From assembly GCA_028290345.1 (NCBI GenBank), contig JAQGKB010000199.1, positions 1-5,229 on the forward strand: DNA of 5,229 bases, in the 5' to 3' direction. The position numbers were made by a program, and so were the translations under genes. Shown here piece by piece: positions 1 through 4,693 of the stretch (positions within the stretch are counted from its first letter, which is position 1; the number at the start of each line of letters is the position of its first letter). Source of the stretch: Hyphomicrobiales bacterium. GTDB taxonomy: Bacteria; Pseudomonadota; Alphaproteobacteria; Rhizobiales; Devosiaceae. The notes beneath the pieces are model-generated. The model was given only the letters and a program-made list of their open reading frames with translations. It was not told the origin of the DNA and made no database searches.

Positions 1-381
1 TGCATTGCCTTTTCCGAGCAGATCACCGAATACTCCGCCGTGCTGCAGCCCGGCCGTTCGGTAATCATCGAGGTGGAAGCCGACCAGCGTCCCGATGGCA
101 TCAGCATGCGGCTGATCCGGGCGCGGTCCATCGATACGGTGATCGAGGGCAAGTCCAAGCTGCTCTCGGTCGAGATGGATACGCCCTCTGCGCTTCCGGC
201 CATCAAGGCGCAACTCAAGGATGGTGGCGAGGGCGAGGTGATGCTGATCGTCTCGCGCGAAAGCGGCCGCAAGCGCTATGAAATCCGGCTCAAGGGCGGA
301 TACCGCATAACGCCCGGTCTCGCGCAGGGGATAAAATCCATCCAGGGCGTCGTCGACGTCCGGCTGGTCGGCGCGGCCTGA
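1..381 (+). CDS. dnaE: DNA polymerase III subunit alpha, C-terminal end (5' truncated by window)
   Basis: The reading frame is open from the first base and ends at TGA 379-381, giving the last 126 residues of a longer protein. The start lies outside the window. DnaE is the replicative polymerase catalytic subunit; this piece lies after the polymerase core. Residues ~1-45 (AFSEQITEYSAVLQPGRSVI, then a beta-rich stretch ending MRLIRARSID) look like the end of the OB-fold domain. Residues ~55-124, ending RYEIRLKGGYRITPGLAQGI and then SIQGVVDVRLV, match the small C-terminal domain seen in alphaproteobacterial DnaE. No catalytic aspartates are expected or visible here. Having rpsB next downstream matches the usual rhizobial gene order and supports the call. 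Identification is from recalled family sequence and context; a different protein ending is unlikely but cannot be excluded from 126 residues alone. Confidence 0.85.
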   Translation, partial: CIAFSEQITEYSAVLQPGRSVIIEVEADQRPDGISMRLIRARSIDTVIEGKSKLLSVEMDTPSALPAIKAQLKDGGEGEVMLIVSRESGRKRYEIRLKGGYRITPGLAQGIKSIQGVVDVRLVGAA

Positions 382-390
382 GCGCCGCGT

Positions 391-410
391 CGTAACGTGC
401 TGATGTTACG
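391..410. repeat. Short inverted repeat between dnaE and the rpsB promoter
   Basis: CGTAAC (391-396) and GTTACG (405-410) are perfect 6-bp inverted arms around an 8-nt centre. The repeat starts 9 nt after the dnaE stop and ends 4 nt before the -35 box of the proposed rpsB promoter. No T-run follows, so it is a poor intrinsic terminator. It could be a dyad operator or the 3' end structure of the dnaE mRNA. No function is assigned. Confidence 0.4.
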
Positions 411-414
411 CGTC

Positions 415-443
415 CTTGCGCATGCGCCGCAATTACCCTATAT
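415..443 (+). promoter_or_regulatory. Probable sigma-70 promoter for rpsB-tsf
   Basis: CTTGCG (415-420) and CTATAT (438-443) are separated by exactly 17 nt. This closely fits the housekeeping promoter consensus of alphaproteobacteria (CTTGAC - 17 - CTATAT). The bases just after the -10 (CCGCGCTGCG) form a GC-rich discriminator. Transcription would start near 449-452, leaving a leader of about 125 nt before rpsB. It is the best sigma-70-type match I found in the 196-nt gap between dnaE and rpsB. Confidence 0.7.
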
Positions 444-449
444 CCGCGC

Positions 450-570
450 TGCGTCGGGCAATCGCCCGGCGTAATTCACACGCGAAAGCGGCCGCTGGCA
501 CTGTGCCGGCGTGCATCCGGTGACGGCAAAGCCGTTGCAGGTTTTCGCGGAGGCTCAACCGGTAAAGGAG
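450..570 (+). promoter_or_regulatory. Structured 5' leader of rpsB, candidate autoregulatory element
   Basis: The RNA expected from the promoter can fold into several helices found by hand. A first hairpin pairs 450-459 with 464-473 around loop AATC, with two G-U pairs. A closing stem pairs 481-489 with 541-549 (one G-U) and encloses two hairpins: 493-500 with 504-511 (loop CTG, one G-U) and 523-527 with 531-535 (loop AAA). Together these make a three-way junction. CCGGT at 517-521 can also pair with ACCGG at 558-562, directly beside the Shine-Dalgarno AAAGGAG at 564-570, which would be a pseudoknot. Ribosomal protein S2 is known to repress its own mRNA through a structured leader in gammaproteobacteria. 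That the same logic applies here is inference. Confidence 0.45.
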
Positions 571-577
571 TTTGCCC

Positions 578-1366
578 TTGGCAACGCCAGAATTCTCTAT
601 GCGTCAGCTGCTTGAAGCAGGTGTTCACTTCGGCCACCAGAAGCATCGCTGGAACCCGAAGATGGAACGCTACATCTTCGGCACTCGCAACGACATCCAC
701 ATTCTCGACCTCAGTCAGACCGTTCCGGCGCTGGCTCGCGCCCTGCAGCTGGTCAGCGACACCGTTGCCGATGGCGGCCGCGTGCTGTTCGTCGGCACCA
801 AGCGCCAGGCCGCCCCGGTGGTCGCTGAATCGGCGCGCCAGTGCGCCCAGTATTTCGTCAACTCGCGTTGGCTCGGCGGCACGCTGACCAACTGGCAGAC
901 GATTTCGCACTCGATCGCGCGCCTGCGCGAGCTCGAAGCCCAGGACGCCGATGGCAATCCGGGCCTCACCAAGAAGGAGCTTCTGCTCCTCAGCCGCGAG
1001 CGCGAACGCCTCGACCGCGACCTTGGCGGCATCAAGGACATGGGCAATCTGCCTAGCCTGTTGTTCGTCATCGATACCAACAAGGAAGCCAACGCAATCA
1101 AGGAGGCCAAGCGTCTTGGCATCCCGGTTGTCGCCGTGATCGACACGAACTCCGATCCCGACTCGGTCGATTTCCCGATCCCCGGCAACGATGACGCCTC
1201 GCGCGCATTGGAGCTCTATTGCTCGCTGGTCGCCAAGGCCGCGATCGATGGCATTGCGCGCTCTTCGACGGCGCATGGCGCCGATCTTGGTGCGGCGGAA
1301 GTTGCCCCCGAAGAGCCCGCGCTTGCCAATGAAGAGCCGGTCACCGAAGGCGAACTCAAGAACTAG
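578..1366 (+). CDS. rpsB: 30S ribosomal protein S2
   Basis: This encodes a 262-residue protein of the bacterial S2 family, a late-assembling small-subunit protein at the head-body junction that helps hold S1. The N-terminal block ATPEFSMRQLLEAGVHFGHQ (residues 2-21) and then HRWNPKM is the first S2 signature. VLFVGTKRQA and NSRWLGGTLTNWQTI follow. The second signature region IPVVAVIDTNSDPDSVDFPI, then PGNDDASRA, lies at about residues 182-212. The tail is acidic (EEPALANEEPVTEGE), as common in rhizobial S2. I chose TTG at 578 as start because AAAGGAG (564-570) sits 7 nt upstream and the product then begins MATPEFSMRQ like its relatives. An in-frame TTG at 572 is 1 nt from that site, and ATG at 599 would cut the conserved N-terminus. 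It is first in a transcription unit with tsf, the usual arrangement. Confidence 0.97.
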   Translation: MATPEFSMRQLLEAGVHFGHQKHRWNPKMERYIFGTRNDIHILDLSQTVPALARALQLVSDTVADGGRVLFVGTKRQAAPVVAESARQCAQYFVNSRWLGGTLTNWQTISHSIARLRELEAQDADGNPGLTKKELLLLSRERERLDRDLGGIKDMGNLPSLLFVIDTNKEANAIKEAKRLGIPVVAVIDTNSDPDSVDFPIPGNDDASRALELYCSLVAKAAIDGIARSSTAHGADLGAAEVAPEEPALANEEPVTEGELKN

Positions 1367-1404
1367 TTTCGCGCCAAGCGAACCTTAATCTTTGATCCAA
1401 CCGC

Positions 1405-1425
1405 GCAGCCCCGTTTCGGGGCTGC
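1405..1425 (+). promoter_or_regulatory. Perfect hairpin in the rpsB-tsf spacer
   Basis: GCAGCCCCG (1405-1413) and CGGGGCTGC (1417-1425) form a 9-bp perfect stem around loop TTT, rich in G-C pairs. It lies in the 75-nt rpsB-tsf gap and ends one base before the tsf ribosome-binding region (GAAGGGG, 1427-1433). No T-run follows, so it is not a standard intrinsic terminator. Likely roles are partial attenuation between rpsB and tsf, a stability or processing element that sets the S2:EF-Ts ratio, or tuning of tsf translation. Confidence 0.6.
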
Positions 1426-1441
1426 TGAAGGGGTTATGCTC

Positions 1442-2365
1442 ATGGCAATTACTGCACAGCAGGTAAAAGAACTTCGTGATGCCACCGGCGTTGGCATGAT
1501 GGACTGCAAGAAGGCGCTGGCCGAGACTGACGGCGATATGGAAGCCGCCGTCGATTGGCTGCGCACGCGTGGTCTTGCCAAGGCTGCCAAGAAAGCCGGG
1601 CGCATTGCCGCCGAGGGCCTGGTCGGTGTCGTTGTGAACGGCAACCGCGCTGCGATCGTCGAAGTCAATTCGGAAACCGATTTCGTTGCTCGCAACGAAC
1701 AGTTCCAGGCCATTGTCGGCAATATCGCAAAACTCGCGCTCGATGCCGAGGGCGATGTCGCCGTGCTTGCCGAAATGCCCTATCCGAATTCGGGGCGCTC
1801 GGTCACCGGTGAACTCACCGACGCGATCGCAAAGATCGGCGAAAACATGAACCTGCGTCGCTCGGACATGGTTGCCGTGTCCGACGGCGTGATCGGCAAC
1901 TACGTCCACAATGCGGTGAAGCCCGGCTTGGGCAAGCTCGGCATCGTCGTCGGCCTTGAATCGACCGGCAAGAAGGACGTGCTCGAGGCTTTGGGCAAGC
2001 AGCTTGCCATGCACATCGCTAACACGAATCCGTTGTCGATTTCGCCTGACGACATTGACGCCGAGGTTGTGAGCCGTGAGCGTGCGATCTTTGCCGAGCA
2101 GGCCAAGGAATCCGGCAAGCCGGCCGACATCATCGCCAAGATGGTCGAAGGCCGCGTCCGCAAGTTCTACGAGGAAGTGACCCTTCTGGCCCAGACCTTT
2201 GTCATCGACGGCGAGAGCAAGATCGCGGACGTGATCAAGAAGGCCGAGAAGGACGCTGGCGCGCCGATCAAGGTGACCAAGTTCGTTCGCTACTCGCTTG
2301 GCGAGGGCATCGAGAAGGTTGAAAGCGACTTTGCCGCTGAAGTGGCGGCAACTGCCGGCATCTAG
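1442..2365 (+). CDS. tsf: Translation elongation factor Ts
   Basis: This encodes a 307-residue EF-Ts, the cytosolic nucleotide exchange factor that releases GDP from EF-Tu. The N-terminal UBA-like domain (residues ~1-50) contains VKELRDATGVGMMDCKKAL, followed by WLRTRGLAKAAKKAGRIAAE. The core signature VEVNSETDFVARNEQF spans ~73-88; Asp80-Phe81 are the residues that act on the EF-Tu magnesium site in the family. The two core repeats and the coiled-coil segment follow, ending in VTKFVRYSLGEGIEK. Length is normal. I chose ATG at 1442 because GAAGGGG (1427-1433) is 8 nt upstream and the product starts MAITAQQVKELR as in relatives. The in-frame ATG at 1436 is only 2 nt from that site. It is probably co-transcribed with rpsB, with the hairpin in the spacer adjusting its level. 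Confidence 0.97.
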   Translation: MAITAQQVKELRDATGVGMMDCKKALAETDGDMEAAVDWLRTRGLAKAAKKAGRIAAEGLVGVVVNGNRAAIVEVNSETDFVARNEQFQAIVGNIAKLALDAEGDVAVLAEMPYPNSGRSVTGELTDAIAKIGENMNLRRSDMVAVSDGVIGNYVHNAVKPGLGKLGIVVGLESTGKKDVLEALGKQLAMHIANTNPLSISPDDIDAEVVSRERAIFAEQAKESGKPADIIAKMVEGRVRKFYEEVTLLAQTFVIDGESKIADVIKKAEKDAGAPIKVTKFVRYSLGEGIEKVESDFAAEVAATAGI

Positions 2366-2378
2366 CCTCGAAATCCTT

Positions 2379-2406
2379 GTCCGGTCGCGAATTTGCGTGG
2401 CCGGGC
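2379..2406 (+). repeat. Imperfect hairpin just after tsf
   Basis: GTCCGG (2379-2384) can pair with CCGGGC (2401-2406), including one G-U, and CGC (2386-2388) with GCG (2395-2397), separated by a small internal loop. It immediately precedes the stronger terminator-like stem at 2407-2442 and may form part of the same 3'-end structure of the rpsB-tsf transcript. Confidence 0.4.
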
Positions 2407-2450
2407 AGGGTCCCGAAGTGGAACAGTAGCCGCTTCGGCCCTATATTTCT
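2407..2450 (+). terminator. Probable intrinsic terminator or attenuator after tsf
   Basis: AGGG (2407-2410) pairs with CCCT (2439-2442). After a 2-nt bulge, CCGAAGTGG (2413-2421) pairs with CCGCTTCGG (2430-2438) with one G-U. The result is a roughly 13-bp stem around the loop AACAGTAG (2422-2429). The stem is followed by ATATTTCT, a short T-rich but not continuous tail. The position, 42 nt after the tsf stop and ahead of a long gap, fits the end of the rpsB-tsf unit. The interrupted T-run suggests termination may be partial. Confidence 0.6.
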
Positions 2451-2458
2451 GCAGACGG

Positions 2459-2475
2459 TCCGTCGTTTGGACGGA
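2459..2475. repeat. Small inverted repeat in the tsf-pyrH gap
   Basis: TCCGTC (2459-2464) and GACGGA (2470-2475) form a perfect 6-bp stem around GTTTG. GACGG at 2454-2458 can instead pair with CCGTC at 2460-2464, but the single-base loop makes that form unlikely in RNA; it is better read as direct copies of GACGG around an inverted one. No function is assigned. Confidence 0.35.
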
Positions 2476-2492
2476 AATGCGCCGCAACGATG

Positions 2493-2538
2493 TTTCGAGC
2501 GCTTTCCTGGGATGAAGCGGTATCCACGTCGCTCTAAA
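2493..2538. repeat. Possible palindromic intergenic repeat upstream of pyrH
   Basis: TTTCGAGCG (2493-2501) and CGCTCTAAA (2530-2538) are inverted arms matching at 8 of 9 positions, 28 nt apart. A nested pair GGAT (2510-2513) and ATCC (2522-2525) lies inside. The nested design, and elements such as GCTTTCCTGGGATGAAGCGG and CTCTAAAATGC, recall the short palindromic repeats scattered between genes in rhizobial genomes. That likeness is from memory. Only genome-wide copies would make it a true repeat; it could equally be unique regulatory DNA for pyrH. Confidence 0.35.
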
Positions 2539-2540
2539 AT
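2512..2540 (+). promoter_or_regulatory. Weak candidate promoter for pyrH operon
   Basis: TAAAAT (2535-2540) matches the -10 consensus at 5 of 6 positions. The hexamer 17 nt upstream, ATGAAG (2512-2517), is only a partial -35 match. A promoter is expected here because a terminator-like stem lies upstream and the gap before pyrH is 239 nt. The call depends mostly on the -10 box and overlaps the possible palindromic repeat. Confidence 0.25.
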
Positions 2541-2556
2541 GCTTTAGGGTTTCGCG

Positions 2557-2577
2557 GATGCCGTCGGATTCGGCGTC
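2557..2577 (+). promoter_or_regulatory. Hairpin in the pyrH leader
   Basis: GATGCCG (2557-2563) pairs with CGGCGTC (2571-2577) over 7 bp with one G-U, around the loop TCGGATT. It ends 14 nt before the pyrH ribosome-binding site (GAGAGG, 2592-2597). No T-run follows, so it is not an intrinsic terminator. Whether it regulates pyrH is unknown. Confidence 0.3.
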
Positions 2578-2604
2578 TCGGTTGCGTACTCGAGAGGTCG
2601 ATCA

Positions 2605-3318
2605 ATGATAAAATCCCCGTTTAAACGGATACTGTTGAAGGTGTCCGGCGAAGTTCTTGCGGGCGATCAGTCCTTCGGCATCGAGTCCGAATTCCTCAAC
2701 GCCATGGCCAAGCAGATCAGCGAAGCGGCCAAGACCGGCTTGCAGATCGCCATCGTCATCGGCGCCGGCAACATCTTCCGCGGCATGGCGGTGGCAGCCA
2801 AGGGCGCCGATCGCGTCACCGGCGACGTCATGGGCATGCTTGGCACGGTGATCAATTCGCTGGCGCTCGGCGATGCCATCGGGCAGATGGGCGTTCCGGT
2901 CAAAGTCTATACCAGCGTTCCCATGCCGACGATCGCCGACACCTTTACGGCGCGCGATGCAACTCAGGCGCTTGACCAGGGTTATGTCGTTGTCTGCGCG
3001 GGCGGCACCGGAAACCCCTTTTTCACCACCGACACGGCAGCTGCGCTGAAAGCTATTGAGTTGCGCTGCGATGTGCTGTTGAAGGGCACCAAGGTCGACG
3101 GGGTCTACTCCGAGGATCCCAAGAAGAACCCCAAGGCTCAACGTTACGAAACGATCAGCCATGAGGAAGTCATCGCGCGAAATCTGCGTGTTATGGATAC
3201 GGCCGCTTTCGCACTTGCTCGCGACAACGGGTTGCCGATACTGGTTTACGCGCTTGGCGACAAGGAAGGCCTGATGGGCGTTCTGACGGGCAAGACGCGC
3301 TCGACGCGCGTCGGCTGA
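2605..3318 (+). CDS. pyrH: Uridylate kinase (UMP kinase)
   Basis: This encodes 237 residues of the bacterial hexameric UMP kinase, in the amino acid kinase fold. It phosphorylates UMP to UDP with ATP in the cytosol, feeding UTP, CTP and the CTP used later by CdsA. Motifs: RILLKVSGE (8-16) for phosphate binding; VIGAGNIFRG (51-60) and ADRVTGDVMGML (68-79) for UMP binding; AGGTGNPFFTTDTAA (132-146), the hallmark of PyrH; KGTKVDGVYSEDPKKNP (160-176) for ATP; then VMDTAAFALARDNGLPILVY. Length is normal. The ATG at 2605 has GAGAGG (2592-2597) 7 nt upstream. It leads a tight run with frr, uppS and cdsA. Small departures from the motif I remember are Ala54 in GAGN (usually GGGN) and Gly80 in GMLGT (usually GMLAT). 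The catalytic set looks intact. Confidence 0.97.
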   Translation: MIKSPFKRILLKVSGEVLAGDQSFGIESEFLNAMAKQISEAAKTGLQIAIVIGAGNIFRGMAVAAKGADRVTGDVMGMLGTVINSLALGDAIGQMGVPVKVYTSVPMPTIADTFTARDATQALDQGYVVVCAGGTGNPFFTTDTAAALKAIELRCDVLLKGTKVDGVYSEDPKKNPKAQRYETISHEEVIARNLRVMDTAAFALARDNGLPILVYALGDKEGLMGVLTGKTRSTRVG

Positions 3319-3342
3319 GCGCCGGAAGAAAAGGAGTTTTGC

Positions 3343-3909
3343 ATGGCTCAAAATGCACCATTCTCGCTGGAAGCGCTCAAAACGCGCATGCAGAAATCGA
3401 TCCAGTCGCTGAAGGAAGAATTGGGCGGGCTACGCACCGGGCGTGCTAGCGCCAGCCTGCTCGAACCGGTGATGGTCGAGGCCTACGGCACCCGCATGCC
3501 GCTCAACCAGGTGGCCACGGTCACCGTTCCCGAGCCGCGCCTGCTAAGCGTGCAGGTCTGGGACCGCTCGATGGCCAACGCCGTCGAAAAGGCCATTCGC
3601 GACAGCGGGTTGGGTCTCAACCCGGCCGGTGAGGGCGCTGTCATTCGCGTGCCGCTTCCGGAATTGAACGAAGAGCGGCGCCGTGAGTTGACCAAGGTTG
3701 CGCATAACTATGCCGAGCAGGCGCGCGTCGCTGTCCGGCATGTGCGGCGCGACGGCATGGACCATTTGAAGAAGCTCGAAAAAGACGGCGACATCAGCGA
3801 GGTCGAAGGCCGCAAGCAGTCCGACCTCGTTCAGAAGGTCACCGACGCGGCAGTAGCGGACATCGACAACATTGTTGCCGTCAAAGAAGCGGAAATCATG
3901 CAGGTATAA
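3343..3909 (+). CDS. frr: Ribosome recycling factor
   Basis: This encodes 188 residues (the family is about 185). RRF works with EF-G to split post-termination ribosomes so they can be reused. The protein shows the two-domain pattern. The helical domain contains LRTGRAS (30-36) and, in the C-terminal half, QARVAVRHVRRDGMDHLKKL, followed by ISEVEGRKQSDLVQKVTDAA and the end KEAEIMQV. Between the two halves lies the small beta domain with PLNQVATVTVPEPRLLSVQV. Arg132 sits where E. coli RRF has its conserved ribosome-contact arginine. The ATG at 3343 has a strong AAGGAG (3331-3336) 6 nt upstream. It lies 24 nt after pyrH and 22 nt before uppS, so co-transcription is very likely; the pyrH-frr pair is conserved across bacteria. 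Confidence 0.97.
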   Translation: MAQNAPFSLEALKTRMQKSIQSLKEELGGLRTGRASASLLEPVMVEAYGTRMPLNQVATVTVPEPRLLSVQVWDRSMANAVEKAIRDSGLGLNPAGEGAVIRVPLPELNEERRRELTKVAHNYAEQARVAVRHVRRDGMDHLKKLEKDGDISEVEGRKQSDLVQKVTDAAVADIDNIVAVKEAEIMQV

Positions 3910-3931
3910 GTTTGCCCCGAGGAGGGCACCT

Positions 3932-4693
3932 ATGTCGAGCGACCCCGCCATCACCACGACTGCCCGCCAGGCGCCCGGACTAAAAATTCCGGTGCATCTT
4001 GGCGTCATCATGGATGGCAATGGCCGCTGGGCGCGGTCCCGGGGCAAGCCACGCACCGAAGGCCATATGGCCGGAGTCAAGGCGCTGCGGCGAATCGTCG
4101 ATCTCTCGATCCGCTATGGGGTCGCCAATCTCACTGTCTTCAGTTTCTCGTCCGAGAACTGGAGCCGGCCGCGCGACGAGATCAACTTCATCTTCACACT
4201 GCTGCGCCGGTTCGTGGCGTCCGACCTCGAAACGCTCTACCGTAACAACGTTCGCGTCCGCATTATCGGCACTCGCCTAGGCCTCGAGGCATCGCTGCAA
4301 CGGCTTATCGACGACGTCGAGCAAAAGACGGCGCTCAACACCGGGCTCAATCTCACCGTCGCCTTCAACTACGGGGGCAGGGCGGAGATCACCGAGGCGA
4401 TCCGCCGCATTGCCGTGGCCGTCAGCGCCGGTGAGTTGCGCCCCGAAGATATCACCGAGGCGACGGTTGAGCGGGCCCTTTACACCTATGGCCTCCCCGA
4501 TCCCGACTTGATCATCCGCACCAGCGGTGAGCAGCGGGTGTCCAACTTCCTGCTCTGGCAGGGAGCCTATTCCGAACTTGTCTTCGTTGAGCAGAACTGG
4601 CCTGATTTCGACGAACGCAGTTTTCTCGGCGTGCTAGAAGAATATTCGCTGCGCGAGCGGCGATTTGGCGGCGTCGAGGCGCAAAGCCTGTGA
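3932..4693 (+). CDS. uppS: Isoprenyl transferase, probable undecaprenyl diphosphate synthase
   Basis: This encodes 253 residues of the cis-prenyltransferase family. UppS adds isopentenyl diphosphate units in cis to farnesyl diphosphate to make the C55 carrier lipid for peptidoglycan and O-antigen. HLGVIMDGNGRWARSRGKPR (22-41) contains the catalytic Asp28 of the MDGNGRWA motif. GHMAGV (44-49), FSFSSENWSRP (70-80), LTVAFNYGGRAEI (141-153) and LIIRTSGEQRVSNFLLWQ (193-210), then YSELVF, are the other family blocks in order. I chose ATG at 3932 because GAGGAGGG (3919-3926) lies just upstream; an in-frame upstream extension would overlap frr and has no family support. The stop overlaps the start of cdsA by 4 nt. 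Product chain length cannot be read from sequence, but the envelope-gene context supports C55. Confidence 0.95.
   Translation: MSSDPAITTTARQAPGLKIPVHLGVIMDGNGRWARSRGKPRTEGHMAGVKALRRIVDLSIRYGVANLTVFSFSSENWSRPRDEINFIFTLLRRFVASDLETLYRNNVRVRIIGTRLGLEASLQRLIDDVEQKTALNTGLNLTVAFNYGGRAEITEAIRRIAVAVSAGELRPEDITEATVERALYTYGLPDPDLIIRTSGEQRVSNFLLWQGAYSELVFVEQNWPDFDERSFLGVLEEYSLRERRFGGVEAQSL

Noticed and set aside
476..1276. 266-residue open frame on the - strand across rpsB
   Set aside because: It is antisense to a certain ribosomal protein gene, has no recognisable domain or convincing ribosome-binding site, and has the low-complexity Arg/Asp/Ala-rich look of GC-rich shadow frames.
1367..1404. Possible internal promoter for tsf in the spacer
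   Set aside because: A few AT-rich words (CTTAATCTTTGATC) are present but no -35/-10 pair with acceptable spacing was found.
1385..2014. 209-residue open frame on the - strand across tsf
   Set aside because: It is a shadow of tsf codon bias with no family motif, and it runs through the rpsB-tsf hairpin.
2441..2446. CTATAT after the tsf stem as a -10 box
   Set aside because: The hexamer 17 nt upstream (GTGGAA) is not a -35 match and lies within the terminator stem; the T-rich tail explains the sequence better.
2602..3351. 249-residue open frame on the - strand across pyrH
   Set aside because: It mirrors pyrH almost end to end and begins inside frr; no family likeness is seen.
3872..3931. 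Upstream extension of uppS to ATG 3872
   Set aside because: It would overlap the end of frr by 38 nt, while a strong GAGGAGGG sits just upstream of ATG 3932 and family N-termini fit the shorter form.
3544..4080. 178-residue open frame on the - strand across the frr-uppS junction
   Set aside because: It overlaps two well-supported genes, and its sequence has no recognised motif.
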